The position numbers and the translations under genes were made by a program. Source: DATFVJ01 sp963820395 (GTDB taxonomy: Bacteria; Actinomycetota; Actinomycetes; Streptosporangiales; Streptosporangiaceae). From it: a DNA stretch of 64,000 bases. This document shows positions 34,608 to 43,796 of this stretch, piece after piece. Positions within the stretch are counted from its first letter, which is position 1; every line of letters begins with the position of its first letter. Under the pieces are notes generated by a model. The model searched no databases. It saw nothing but the letters and a program-made list of their open reading frames with translations, and was not told where the DNA came from. The stretch is taken from contig CAWGAE010000007.1 in the NCBI GenBank assembly GCA_963820395.1, positions 62,001-126,000 of the forward strand, in the 5' to 3' direction.

Positions 34608-36251
34608 ATGCGACAATATCGCGGCAAAGTCTTGGCCACATTGTGGAAAGACCACCACGTTACAGTCAAGGCGGTTCTCACGGCACTCGCATTGGCGCCG
34701 CTGACCGCCTGGACCGGGCACGGACCGCCGGTTCCGGCCGTGCACAGCCAAACCCGTGGCGTGACCGGCATGATCGTGTCCGCGGTCGGAGGCAAGTGCC
34801 TCACCATCTCCCCCGGCTCCCGACGCAAGACGCTCCCCGCGGCGGTCCTCACCGGCGGCGGCGCATGTCCCTTCGGCAGCGCACAGCTCTGGACGCTTCC
34901 TGCGGATAACACAATCCGCTCTATGGGCAAATGCCTTACGGCCGGGAGCAAGGCCAACGGAACCGGGGTTGCGCTGGCAACGTGCAACGGATCACGCGGG
35001 CAGTTCTGGGAGGCTGACGGCGTCGTGCAAGTCGCGGGAACCGAGGTCATCAACCCCTGGTCGGGTAAATGCATGACCGACCCGAACGGTTCGACGCTTG
35101 GCCTTATCCAGGTGCGGATCTACGCCTGCAGCAGGTCGGCAGCTCAGACTTGGTACCTGCCGCCCACAGGGGTAGCCGCCTCGGTGATCCCCGGGCAGGC
35201 GGAAACGAGCCTGTCCGTCGCCAAGGCGCGCCGGGCCGCCACCGCGCAGACACCGGCCGGATTCACCCCCACGACGCTGCAGCACGCCTACCACCTGAAA
35301 GCCAGCCGCGGCTCGGGGCGGACGGTGGCGATCGTGGACGCCTACGACGACCCCAACGCCGAGTCCGATCTGGCCACCTACCGCAGCACCTACGGCCTGC
35401 CCGCGTGCACCACCGCGAACGGCTGTTTCAGGAAGGTCGGCCAGAACGGCGGCACCAGCTACCCGGCGGCCGACGCGGGCTGGGCCGCGGAGATCTCCCT
35501 CGACCTGGACATGGTGTCGGCGATCTGCCCGAACTGCCACATCCTGCTCGCCGAGGCCTCCTCGTCCGAGCTCAGCGACCTGGGCGCGGCGGTCAACAGG
35601 GCCGTCAGCCTCGGCGCCAGGTTTGTCTCCAACAGCTACGGCGGGGACGAATCCGCCAGCGACACCGGCTACGACAGCCAGTTCTTCAACCACCCGGGGG
35701 TGGCCATCACCGCGTCGGCGGGAGATAGCGGCTACGGCGTCTCCTACCCGGCCGCGTCCCGTTACGTCACCGCGGTCGGCGGCACCTCGCTGAAGCCGGG
35801 CAGCAACGCGCGCGGCTGGACCGAGACCGTATGGGGCGGCGGTTCAGGCGGGGGTACCGGATCCGGCTGCTCCGCCGACGACGCCAAGCCCACCTGGCAG
35901 AAGGACAAAGGCTGCACCAGGCGCACCATCGCCGACGTCGCCGCGGTCGCCGACCCGGACACCGGTGTCGCCGTCTACGACACCTACCAAGCGAACGGGT
36001 GGGCCGTGTACGGGGGTACCTCGGTCGCCTCGCCCATCATCGCCGCCGTCTACGCCCTCGCGGGCACGCCGGCCCGGGGAAGCTACCCGGCCAGTTACCC
36101 CTACGCCCACGCTTCCTCGCAGCTGAACCACGTGACTTCGGGCAGCAACGGATCCTGCAGCCCGGCGTACCTGTGCACGGCAGGGCCCGGATACAACGGC
36201 CCGACCGGCCTCGGCACACCGAACGGCTACACCGCGTTCGCCTCGCCCTGA
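34608..36251 (+). CDS. Secreted S53 (sedolisin) peptidase with ricin-type lectin domain
   Basis: 547 residues. ATG 34608 follows GGGGGAGCAG. A Sec signal peptide (VKAVLTALALAPLTAWTGHG) is followed by a ricin-B-like beta-trefoil at ~45-185 (GKCLTISPGS, GKCLTAGSKANGTGVALATC, SGKCMTDPNG...QTWYLP), a likely carbohydrate-binding module. The S53 domain follows. The catalytic Glu295 and Asp299 lie in DAGWAAEISLDLDM, the oxyanion Asp373 in ITASAGDSGYG, and Ser472 in YGGTSVASPIIAAVYALAG. No separate Pro_kuma-type propeptide is visible. It is an acidic extracellular endopeptidase. A hairpin terminator lies ~135 bp downstream. Confidence 0.92.
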   Translation: MRQYRGKVLATLWKDHHVTVKAVLTALALAPLTAWTGHGPPVPAVHSQTRGVTGMIVSAVGGKCLTISPGSRRKTLPAAVLTGGGACPFGSAQLWTLPADNTIRSMGKCLTAGSKANGTGVALATCNGSRGQFWEADGVVQVAGTEVINPWSGKCMTDPNGSTLGLIQVRIYACSRSAAQTWYLPPTGVAASVIPGQAETSLSVAKARRAATAQTPAGFTPTTLQHAYHLKASRGSGRTVAIVDAYDDPNAESDLATYRSTYGLPACTTANGCFRKVGQNGGTSYPAADAGWAAEISLDLDMVSAICPNCHILLAEASSSELSDLGAAVNRAVSLGARFVSNSYGGDESASDTGYDSQFFNHPGVAITASAGDSGYGVSYPAASRYVTAVGGTSLKPGSNARGWTETVWGGGSGGGTGSGCSADDAKPTWQKDKGCTRRTIADVAAVADPDTGVAVYDTYQANGWAVYGGTSVASPIIAAVYALAGTPARGSYPASYPYAHASSQLNHVTSGSNGSCSPAYLCTAGPGYNGPTGLGTPNGYTAFASP

Positions 36252-36384
36252 CAGGCGAATAGCAGAGCTGATCACCGGCGGCTCGCTCGCCTCGGTCCCG
36301 ATCGAGGACCAGGACCACGAGGACGGCCGACGATCCCGCATGACCAAGATCCCGTTTACAAATCCGTTTACAGGACGCATGGAA

Positions 36385-36415
36385 AGAGGCCCGGAGGATC
36401 ACCCTCCGGGCCTCT
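36385..36415. terminator. Rho-independent-type hairpin
   Basis: AGAGGCCCGGAGG pairs perfectly with CCTCCGGGCCTCT around a short loop. On the minus strand it directly follows the tRNA 3' remnant with a short T-run, so it was probably that tRNA's terminator. It can also end the S53 transcript. Confidence 0.8.
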
Positions 36416-36419
36416 GAGC

Positions 36420-36445
36420 TGGTAGCGGGGGCGGGACATGAACCC
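36420..36445 (-). tRNA. tRNA 3'-end remnant (T-loop, acceptor strand, CCA)
   Basis: The minus strand reads GGGTTCATGTCCCGCCCCCG then CTACCA: a T-stem/loop (GGG-TTCATGT-CCC), a seven-base acceptor 3' strand and an encoded CCA. The 5' remainder (acceptor, D and anticodon arms) is replaced by an IS end at 36446, so identity cannot be determined. The terminator hairpin follows at once. Confidence 0.6.
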
Positions 36446-37440
36446 TGTGGGTGCCGGAAACTCGGCCCCCTATGCGACCTGGGAGTATTCGTGGAGGAGC
36501 CCGCCGAGCCGGTCGTGCCGGATGACCTCGATATCGGCGCACGGGGTGCCTGGACCGGTGTCTTGATGATCCGGATGCCCTCGGCCTGGAAGACGGCATC
36601 GAACGCGTCGGTGAACTTGGTATCCCGATCGCGGATCAGGAACCGGAACTGGGCCGCCTGGTCGCCGAGGTCGAGCAGGAAGTTGCGGGCCTGCTGGGTG
36701 ACCCACGTGGCGGCTGGATGCGCGGTGACGCCGAGCACGTGGACCCGGCGGCTGGCGTGCTCTACGACGGCGAGGCAGTACAGCCTTGCTAGCGTGATGG
36801 TCTCGGCGTGGAAGAAGTCAACTGCCAAGACGCCGGCTGCTTGTGCTTTGAGGAACTCGTTCCAGCTCGGGCCGGATCGCCGCGGTGCGGGGTTGATACC
36901 GGCCTTCTTCAAGATGGCCCACACGGTTGACGGTGCGACCTTGCGGCCCAGCCCGGCCAATTCTCCGGTGATGCGCCGATAGCCCCAAGTGGGGTTTTCG
37001 GCCGCCAGCCGAAGAACGAGTTGGCGGACTGTCGGCCGGATTGGCGGTCGGCCTTGTTGCTGCCGCTTGTAGGTCCAGCGCCGTTTCACCAGGTCGGCGT
37101 GCCAGCGCAGCAGTGTGCCCGGTGTGACCAGCATGCCAAGCCGCCGAGCTTTCGGCAGGAGCCCGGCCAGCGCTGCGACGACGGCGCGGTCGGCCTACGA
37201 CAGGCGGGGCCGGGCGACCTGCCGGCGCAGCACCGCAAGCTGGTGGCGCAGGACCAGGATCTCGATGTCCTTGGACCGGCTGGAGCGGCCGAGCAGGACA
37301 AGCCAGCCGAGCAGCCGAACGAAGATCAGATACAGCAGTCGAAGAGCCACGAGGCCCGATCCTGCCGGGCAGGCAGTGGGCACATCCGGCCAACGGGCAA
37401 ACCCCAGGTCACGCCCATAGCCGAGTTCTCGGCACCCACA
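36446..37440 (-). pseudogene. Integrase-type IS copy, inactive
   Basis: It is bounded by GTGGGTGCCG-type ends at both sides. The transposase matches the intact copy at 56325 (LRLLYLIFVRLLGWLVLLGR; MLVTPGTLLRWHADLVKRRW; VLAVDFFHAETITLARLYCL with the first Asp; FLIRDRDTKFTDAFDAVF with the second). A TAG follows RLS near 37197. A ~190-bp deletion joins QAPRA directly to DIEVIRHDRLGGLLHEYSQV, removing the catalytic Glu. Dead copy. Confidence 0.85.
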
Positions 37441-38408
37441 CGCTGCCGTTCATCCCGCAAAACGACCCGCGGGTCGTCGACTCGACCGGTGCGCTGCAAC
37501 TCGACGGGGTGCCGCAGCGGCTGCTCGTGCTGGGCGGCGGCATCATCGGGCTGGAGATGGCGACCGTCTACCACGAGCTCGGCGCCAAGGTCACGGTCGT
37601 CGAGCTGATGGACCAGCTCATCCCTGAGGCCGACAAGGACCTGGTCACCCCGCTCACCAGGCGGGTCACCAAACTCTACGAGAACATCTACCTTAAGACG
37701 AAGGTGACGAACGTCGAGGCCCGGCCCGGGGGTCTCGTCGTCTCCTTCGACGGCGCCACGGCGCCGGCGACCGGCACCTTCGACAGGATCCTCGTCGCCG
37801 TGGGCCGCCGCCCCAACGGCAAGCTGATCGGCGCCGAGAACGCCGGCGTCGCGGTCGACGGCCGCGGCTTCGTCCCGGTCGACAAGCAGCTGCGGACCAA
37901 CGTGGCGCACATCTTCGCCATCGGTGACCTCGTGGGTCAGCCGATGCTGGCGCACAAGGCCGTGTACGAGGGGAAGGTCGCTGCGGAGGTGACGGCCGGC
38001 AAGAACAGTTTCTTCGACGCGCGGGTGATCCCCTCGGTCGCCTACACCGATCCCGAGGTGGCCTGGGCCGGGATGACCGAGAACGAGGCGAAGGCCGCCG
38101 GTGTGAAGTACGGCAAGGGGGTCTTTCCCTGGGCGGCCAGCGGCCGCTCGCTCTCGCTCGGCCGTGACGAGGGCATGACGAAGCTGCTGTTCGACGAGGC
38201 GACCGGCCGCGTCATCGGCTGCGGCATCGTCGGCCCCTCCGCTGGCGACCTCATCGCCGAGGCAGCGCTGGCGATCGAGATGGGCGCCGACGCGGCCGAC
38301 ATCGGCTTGACGATCCACCCGCACCCGACGCTGTCGGAGACCGTCGCAATGGCGGCGGAGGCGTTCGAGGGCACGATCACCGACCTGTACCTGCCGAAGC
38401 GGAGATAG
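37441..38408 (+). pseudogene. lpdA: Dihydrolipoyl dehydrogenase, N-terminally truncated
   Basis: The frame runs in from the IS junction (LPFIPQNDPRVVDSTGALQL) through the NAD-binding GGGIIGLEMATVYHELGAKV, the second FAD contact IFAIGDLVGQPMLAHKAVYE, and the complete dimerisation domain ending with the active-site IHPHPTLSETVAMAAEAFEG (His-Pro / Glu pair). The N-terminal FAD-binding domain with the redox-active CxxxxC disulfide has been removed by the IS, so this E3 subunit remnant cannot work. The body itself is undamaged, suggesting recent truncation. Confidence 0.88.
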
Positions 38409-38458
38409 TCGCCGGCATGGCGTCGTGCCGGCCGGCCAGGGAACAGGAACAGGACTCG

Positions 38459-38760
38459 ATGACCGGCATGCTGACCGCGCCAGGGCAGGACGCCCACATC
38501 GACGACCCGATCCGGACGGAGCTCGGCGGCATCGCCGGACGCGACCACGTGCTCGACGTCCCCGGGAACCTCGAGGCCTACTCCCCGGACGCGACGCCGG
38601 GGTTCCACGCCTCCACACGTCGCGCGGCCCACGTCCGCCGAAGAGGTGCGGCCGTCCTGCGGTCGGCGACGGCCCACCGCAGACCGGTCGTCGCCGCGGC
38701 GCCGGCTCGAACCTGGCTGCCATGACGGTGCCGGCGCACCGTGCCGGACTGGCCGGATGA
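38459..38760 (+). pseudogene. FAD-linked oxidase (GlcD-like) 5' remnant
   Basis: Starting ATG 38459: MTGMLTAPGQDAHIDDPIRT, VLDVPGNLEAYSPDATPGFH. After frameshifts it continues ARPTSAEEV, VLRSATAHRRPVVA and RGAGSNLAAMTVPAH, the start of the FAD_binding_4 PCMH fold of GlcD/D-lactate dehydrogenase-like oxidases. It is truncated by IS sequence. It lies 50 bp after lpd on the same strand, so it was probably co-transcribed with it. Confidence 0.65.
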
Positions 38761-38859
38761 ACCGGATCAAGGAGGTGAGCTCCATTGAGCTGGGCGGCGG
38801 CCTGTGTCGGAGCGCGCCCGTGCGTGAGCGCGCCGTGGGTTACCAGCACCTACGCGGGG

Positions 38860-39059
38860 GATTCCGCCGCCCGCAGGGCCGTGAGCAGTGCCCGGTCCGC
38901 CCAGTTCAGCTTCAGACGGCGCGACTCCTGCCGTTGCAGGACGGCGAGCTGGTGGCGCAGGATCAAGGACTCTGCGCTCTTCCACGTCTCCTCGCGCCGG
39001 GACAGCCGCAGCCACGCGGCTAGCCACGTGATCAGGAGGAACACGAACCGCAGGCACAT
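38860..39059 (-). pseudogene. Integrase-type IS N-terminal fragment
   Basis: MCLRFVFLLITWLAAWLRLS with SAESLILRHQLAVLQRQ and LNWADRALLTALRA matches the N-terminal block of another integrase-core transposase lineage. It stops abruptly at 38860. Confidence 0.68.
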
Positions 39060-39241
39060 GACTGGTGATCATCACCGCCGGGTCGCCGACACCGCAACTC
39101 TGCTGCTCACAGCCATGGATGGGATTCTCGGCACTCACACCTTTGGCAAGGTGGCTGGCGCCTCCGCACCTGGTCACGCCGACCGGCAGCTACGCCTGAT
39201 ACGCCATGCGATCCGGGCGTGCCGCCGCTAGAGTCGGGCGC

Positions 39242-40972
39242 GTGGAAGAAGCCGGAATCCGTGACGCTGCCCGGCTGGCGCGGGACTGCGTTGTCATGAC
39301 CCAGGCGGTCGCGCTGGGCCGGTGGATCAGCACTGCCGGATCGCGCCCGGTCACCCCGCGACGGGTGCTCCGCAAGCCCGATCTGCCGGCCGCCGCCGCA
39401 GTGATCGGCGTGCCGCTGCCCGCGCGCCTGCGCACCGCAACCGACGTCCCGGCGGTTCACCGCCCCTGGTGCCTCGCGCTGGCCGCGGGCCTGCTGCGGG
39501 TCGAGGACGGGGCCGTGAGCACCGGGCCGGCGCTCGCCTGCTGGCCGCCCGCCGACGCCGACGTCCTGTCCACCTGGCTTTCCGGCCTGACCGCGTGCTC
39601 GGCCGCCGAGGCTGGTCCCGATCCGCACGAGCAAGACGAGGCTGTCGGCGATGTGCTCGTGTTGCTCCGCATTCTCCAGGACGAGCACGTGCCCGCCGGC
39701 CAGGCGCTCGTGCACACGGTGCGAGCGCGGGCGCGGAACCTGTATGACGAGTTCGGGCTAGACGCGTCGTTCAGCTGGCGGGCGGACGAGGGCACGGTGA
39801 CCCGGGCGGCCGCGCGCCTCGCGTCGTTCGGCGCGGTCAGCGGGAACGACATGCTGACCGGCGGGTGCGTCATCACCCCGCTGGGCCGGTGGGCGGCGGG
39901 GCGGCTGCGAACCATGCTGGCCCGACCCGGGGAGGATCTCTCCGCCGCGGAACTGATCGCCTACCTGGCTGAGTGCGCCGAGGACGACCGGTTCGAGCAC
40001 GCGTGGGACTGGCTGGACGCGCAGCCCGGCCCGGTAGACGCCGCGCGGCGGCTCCTGGTGGCCGGCGCGTCGATGGAGCCCCGGCTGCGCTGGATCGCCA
40101 CCTATGCGGTCGAACTGCTGGGCGAGGACGCCCTGCCCGTGTGGCGGGATATGGTGCAGGTCCCCGGCATCGGGCCGCACGCGAGGTTCGCGCTGTATGA
40201 AATGGAAGCCGGCCCGGAGCCGAGCAACGCGCAGTGGCTGTGGCTCGCGGTCGAGTCAGCCGCCAGGGCGCTCGCCGAGAGCGGGCCGGACGAAGCGATC
40301 ACCGTGCTCTGGGACTGCCTTCCCGCGCAGCAGCTGGCCGCCGACGACCTGGACCACCGCGTGGCCATGGCCCGCGCAAGCGATCACCCGTCGGCGAGAT
40401 CGCTCGCGCAGACGATAACCGATCACGTCGCCTCGGCCGGGCTCGGGTCACTCAGCGTGCACCAGTGCCTGCAGCTGAAGGTCACGCTCAAACACCGACG
40501 CCCGCCAATATGGCGGACGGTGCTGATGCCGGCCACCGCCACATTGCCCGCCCTGCACCGGGTGATCCAGATCCTGTATGGATGGGACGGCGACCACCTC
40601 CATGCGTTCCGGGTATGGCACGCGACTTACAGCGACCCATCTTTCAAACTGGAAGAGGCCGACGACGAGACCCAGGTGCGCGTGCGGGACGCCCTCGCCA
40701 CCGGAGGCGGGAAGATCGCCTACGAGTACGATTTCGGCGCGGGCTGGACGCACGAGGTCGCACTGCAGAGGAGGCTGCCGCGCGATCCCGTCGCCGTCTA
40801 TCCGGTGTGCACGAGGTTCAGCGGCGACTCCCCCGTCGAGTATCCGGAAGAGGAGATCTGGTACTCCGACGACGCCGGTGAATCCGACCCGGCGGAACCC
40901 AGCCCGGCCGAATCCGAATCCTTTGATCTGGCGGCGGTGAACGGCAAGCTCGCTGCTCTGGACGGCCGCTGA
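39242..40972 (+). CDS. pRiA4b ORF-3 family protein with large N-terminal extension
   Basis: About 576 residues from GTG 39242; no good ribosome site, and ATG 39296 or 39206 are alternatives. The C-terminal ~170 residues (from residue ~404) form a PF07929 (plasmid pRiA4b ORF-3) domain: HQCLQLKVTLKHRRPPIWRT, LPALHRVIQILYGWDGDHLH, then KIAYEYDFGAGWTHEVALQR. The N-terminal ~400 residues are helical with wHTH-like and repeat-like character (DEGTVTRAAARLASFGAVSG; LLVAGASMEPRLRWIATYAV). The function of the family is unknown; the fold suggests nucleic-acid or partner binding. The 2OG oxygenase gene follows 90 bases downstream on the same strand, so a functional pair is inferred. An acidic tail (EEEIWYSDDAGESDPAEPSP) is notable. 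Confidence 0.78.
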   Translation: MEEAGIRDAARLARDCVVMTQAVALGRWISTAGSRPVTPRRVLRKPDLPAAAAVIGVPLPARLRTATDVPAVHRPWCLALAAGLLRVEDGAVSTGPALACWPPADADVLSTWLSGLTACSAAEAGPDPHEQDEAVGDVLVLLRILQDEHVPAGQALVHTVRARARNLYDEFGLDASFSWRADEGTVTRAAARLASFGAVSGNDMLTGGCVITPLGRWAAGRLRTMLARPGEDLSAAELIAYLAECAEDDRFEHAWDWLDAQPGPVDAARRLLVAGASMEPRLRWIATYAVELLGEDALPVWRDMVQVPGIGPHARFALYEMEAGPEPSNAQWLWLAVESAARALAESGPDEAITVLWDCLPAQQLAADDLDHRVAMARASDHPSARSLAQTITDHVASAGLGSLSVHQCLQLKVTLKHRRPPIWRTVLMPATATLPALHRVIQILYGWDGDHLHAFRVWHATYSDPSFKLEEADDETQVRVRDALATGGGKIAYEYDFGAGWTHEVALQRRLPRDPVAVYPVCTRFSGDSPVEYPEEEIWYSDDAGESDPAEPSPAESESFDLAAVNGKLAALDGR

Positions 40973-41062
40973 CGGAACCTCACCGCATTCGCCCAGGCAG
41001 GTAGCCACGTCCGCGATCAGGCCTCGGCCGTAACCTTGGACGGATGTTTTAAGGAGGAGCAG

Positions 41063-43282
41063 ATGGCTAAAGCAGCCCGCGAACGCCTGGCTAGGTTGCT
41101 CGCAGGCGAGGAGGCTGGTGCGTTCAGCGCGCAGCTGTCCGTGCCCTCGGACGCGCTGCACCTTGAGGTGGGTGGTGTCGGGCGGGTCCGGTTGCCCGTC
41201 CGGCCGGCGCAGGCCAAGAAGCTGTGCGGGGTGGCCCGGCCCGCTCACTTCGGGCACCGTGAGGAGACCATCCTCGATCCGGCGGTGCGGGACACCTGGG
41301 AGATCTCCCCGGATCTCGTGAGCCTGGGCGGGCCATCATGGGCACAGGCCCTGGAGGGGGCGCTGACAGAACTGGCGGACGAGCTCGGGGTTCCCGCGGG
41401 GAACCGGCTGGAGGCCGAACTGCACGCACTGCTGGTGTACGGACCCGGGCAGTTCTTCGTTCCGCACCAGGACACCGAGAAGAACGACGCGATGATAGGC
41501 ACGCTGACCGTGACATTGCCGTCCTCGCACACCGGCGGCGAGTTCATCGTCGAGCACGGCGGGCAGAGCGTCACGTACCGCTCCTCGCGAGACTCGCTGT
41601 CGCTGGTCGGCTTCTACGCGGATTGCCTGCACCAGGTCACGCCGGTGCGGACCGGCTACCGGGTCGTGCTCACGTTCAACCTGCTCATGCGGGGCACGCC
41701 CGCGACCGGCTCGGCCGACGGGCCGGTTCCTGAGCTGGCGGGGTGCCTCGCGGAGCACTTCTCTTCGCCAGAGCAGGTGCGGTACGGGTCTTCCGAGCCA
41801 CCGACGCGGCTCGTCTACCTGCTCGACCACAAGTACACCGAACGCGGCCTGCGCTGGGACAAGCTCAAGGGCGCCGACGCCGAGCGGGCGACGCTGCTGC
41901 GGGCCGCAGCGGACAAGGCGGACTGCGAGGCCGTGCTGGCGCTCGCGGAGATCAAACAAACCTGGGACACCGAGGCACGGAAGATCACTTACCTGATCGA
42001 TTCCGCGCTGACCCTCGACTGGTGGACGAGCCCGTCGGGCGGTGAGACGATCTCCCTGTACATCCGCGACGCCGAGATATGCGCCAGCACCCCGACCGCG
42101 GAACTGAAGCCGTACCAGTCGGAGTACACCGGCTACATGGGCAACTGGGGCGGGACGAAAGACCGCTGGTACCGGCGGGCCGCCATCGTGATGTGGACAC
42201 GGGAGCGCTCCTTCGCCGCCCAGGCTGAGGCGTCGGGATTGTGGGCGCTCGATGAGCTGCGACGGCTGGCGGATGCCGGGGAGCTGGCGGCGGCTCGAGC
42301 CGCGGCATCATCGGTTGAGTCGTTCTGGGCGGCTTCGGTATCGGCGCAGCCGCGGGCTTTCGAGCGGACCCTGAATGTCGCCGTGGTCCTGGACGCACCG
42401 GAGACAGCCACGATGCTGCTCCGGCCGTTCTGTGTGGAGATGCTGACCCCCGATCACGCGGAAGCTCTCCTGGCCCTTGCCGGTCACTATGGGCCGGAAT
42501 GGACGGGTGGAATGCTCGCGGTATGGTTCGGCGAGCGCTCGCGGGCCAATCACGACGCCGAGCTGCGACGGCCGGAATGGCTCGCCTCGCTGCCTGGGCT
42601 GTGCGAGGCGCTGGGCGGCGAGGGCGACGTGACCCGCGGGCTGCTCACCGGGTCGTGGCGCTGGCTCAGCGACCAGATCCGGATCTGGCTCGGCTACTCC
42701 GCTGTCAGCACCCGGGAGGAGTATCTCGGCAAACTGGGCAATCCGCTGGCGGGCCTGCTGGAAGCCACCGCCGTGGCCGGCGAGACCGGCCTGCGGGATG
42801 AGATCCTCGGTTTCCTGCGCGAGCGCGGCGACGAATTGCGCGCGCTCCTGGTCTCGGCGCTGCGAAGTGCGACGGCGCTGTCGCCCGCCGACTGGTCGGG
42901 TTCGGGCCTGAACACGCTCGCGAGCCTGTGTGCGTCGCGCCTCGGCGAGCTCATCGCACGGCCGGTGCGCGCCGAGGACGACTGGACGATCACTTGGCGC
43001 GATACTTGCGGCTGTGAACTGTGTGTCCCGTTCGGCGAGTTCCTCGGCGATGGCTTCCGTCGCACAGTCGAATGGCCGCTCGCCGAGGCGCGCCGCAAGC
43101 ACATCCGGCAGTCGATCCGCGCGGCGGAGTTGCCTGTCCGGCATCAGACCTTGCGTGCGGGCAGCCCGTACACCCTGATCCTGACCAAGACCGACGCGCT
43201 CTTCGAACGTGAGCGGAAGGCGCGACAGCGGGCCATCACCGATCTGGCCTGGCTCAACGAGAGCTGGCCAGCCGCCGGCTAA
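41063..43282 (+). CDS. Large 2OG-Fe(II) oxygenase-domain protein
   Basis: ATG 41063 has a near-perfect AAGGAGGA site. In this 739-residue protein, residues ~95-205 form a prolyl-4-hydroxylase-like double-stranded beta-helix: LLVYGPGQFFVPHQDTEKND (Fe ligands His135 and Asp137), TVTLPSSHTGGEFIVEHGG, LVGFYADCLHQVTPVRTGYR (Fe ligand His190, 2-oxoglutarate-binding Arg200). The ~530-residue C-terminal part is helical with no recognised family and ends with a DTCGCELCVPFGEFLGDG cysteine motif and basic helices. The expected reaction is Fe/2OG-dependent hydroxylation or demethylation of a protein or nucleic acid; the substrate is unknown. It is probably co-expressed with the upstream pRiA4b protein. 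Confidence 0.85.
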   Translation: MAKAARERLARLLAGEEAGAFSAQLSVPSDALHLEVGGVGRVRLPVRPAQAKKLCGVARPAHFGHREETILDPAVRDTWEISPDLVSLGGPSWAQALEGALTELADELGVPAGNRLEAELHALLVYGPGQFFVPHQDTEKNDAMIGTLTVTLPSSHTGGEFIVEHGGQSVTYRSSRDSLSLVGFYADCLHQVTPVRTGYRVVLTFNLLMRGTPATGSADGPVPELAGCLAEHFSSPEQVRYGSSEPPTRLVYLLDHKYTERGLRWDKLKGADAERATLLRAAADKADCEAVLALAEIKQTWDTEARKITYLIDSALTLDWWTSPSGGETISLYIRDAEICASTPTAELKPYQSEYTGYMGNWGGTKDRWYRRAAIVMWTRERSFAAQAEASGLWALDELRRLADAGELAAARAAASSVESFWAASVSAQPRAFERTLNVAVVLDAPETATMLLRPFCVEMLTPDHAEALLALAGHYGPEWTGGMLAVWFGERSRANHDAELRRPEWLASLPGLCEALGGEGDVTRGLLTGSWRWLSDQIRIWLGYSAVSTREEYLGKLGNPLAGLLEATAVAGETGLRDEILGFLRERGDELRALLVSALRSATALSPADWSGSGLNTLASLCASRLGELIARPVRAEDDWTITWRDTCGCELCVPFGEFLGDGFRRTVEWPLAEARRKHIRQSIRAAELPVRHQTLRAGSPYTLILTKTDALFERERKARQRAITDLAWLNESWPAAG

Positions 43283-43359
43283 TCCGCATCAAAGCAGTTG
43301 ACAGAAGCGGACGTGCTCCGTGAACAGTTGGCTTGCGTGTTCCGGGTCGGCATGGCGGC

Positions 43360-43700
43360 GCGCTGACTGGCTCGACGTGACCTCGGCTCCAAGCCAGCAA
43401 GAGCCCGGCAGATAGCAGCATGGTGTCCTCGTTCAAGGCGAGGATCAGGCAGTTCGGCACGGCTCCCTCGCGGCGTCCGCTGCGCCCGAACCGCTGGAGG
43501 AACCCCGCGACGGTTGCTGGCGAGTTGACCTGGATCACGCGGTCGGGGTCCCCTATGTCGATGCTGAGCTCCAGCGCGGACGTGGACACGATGATGCAGT
43601 CCCGTCCCTCGGCGAGGCCTGCTCGGCACGTCTGCGCTCATCCTGTGGGGCTCGATTACTCGATCTGGCCTGGCCTGGGCAGTCTTGTGGGCTGGGATCC
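43360..43700 (-). pseudogene. Lhr-like DEAD/DEAH helicase fragment
   Basis: The minus strand reads GLAEGRDCIIVSTSALELSI, DIGDPDRVIQVNSPATVAGF, LQRFGRSGRREGAVPNCLIL and LNEDTMLLSAGLLLAWSRGH. These are helicase motifs IVa-VI (STSALELGID; QRxGRSGRR) of a large Lhr-type helicase. About 110 residues remain, with a frameshift near 43640 and truncation on both sides. It converges on the 2OG oxygenase gene. Confidence 0.8.
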
Positions 43701-43796
43701 TCGCTGAGTGATCTTCTCGGTGGTCTACCTGCTCGCATACCGTGTACCGATCCAAATCCCGCGACGGAGTCGTGACCTGCATGTTTGCGGGATGGG

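Noticed and set aside
36037..36445. C-terminal extension of the integrase-type transposase frame (minus strand to 36037)
   Set aside because: This frame runs past the IS terminus into sequence antisense to the S53 protease; it arises only because a deletion shifted the frame.
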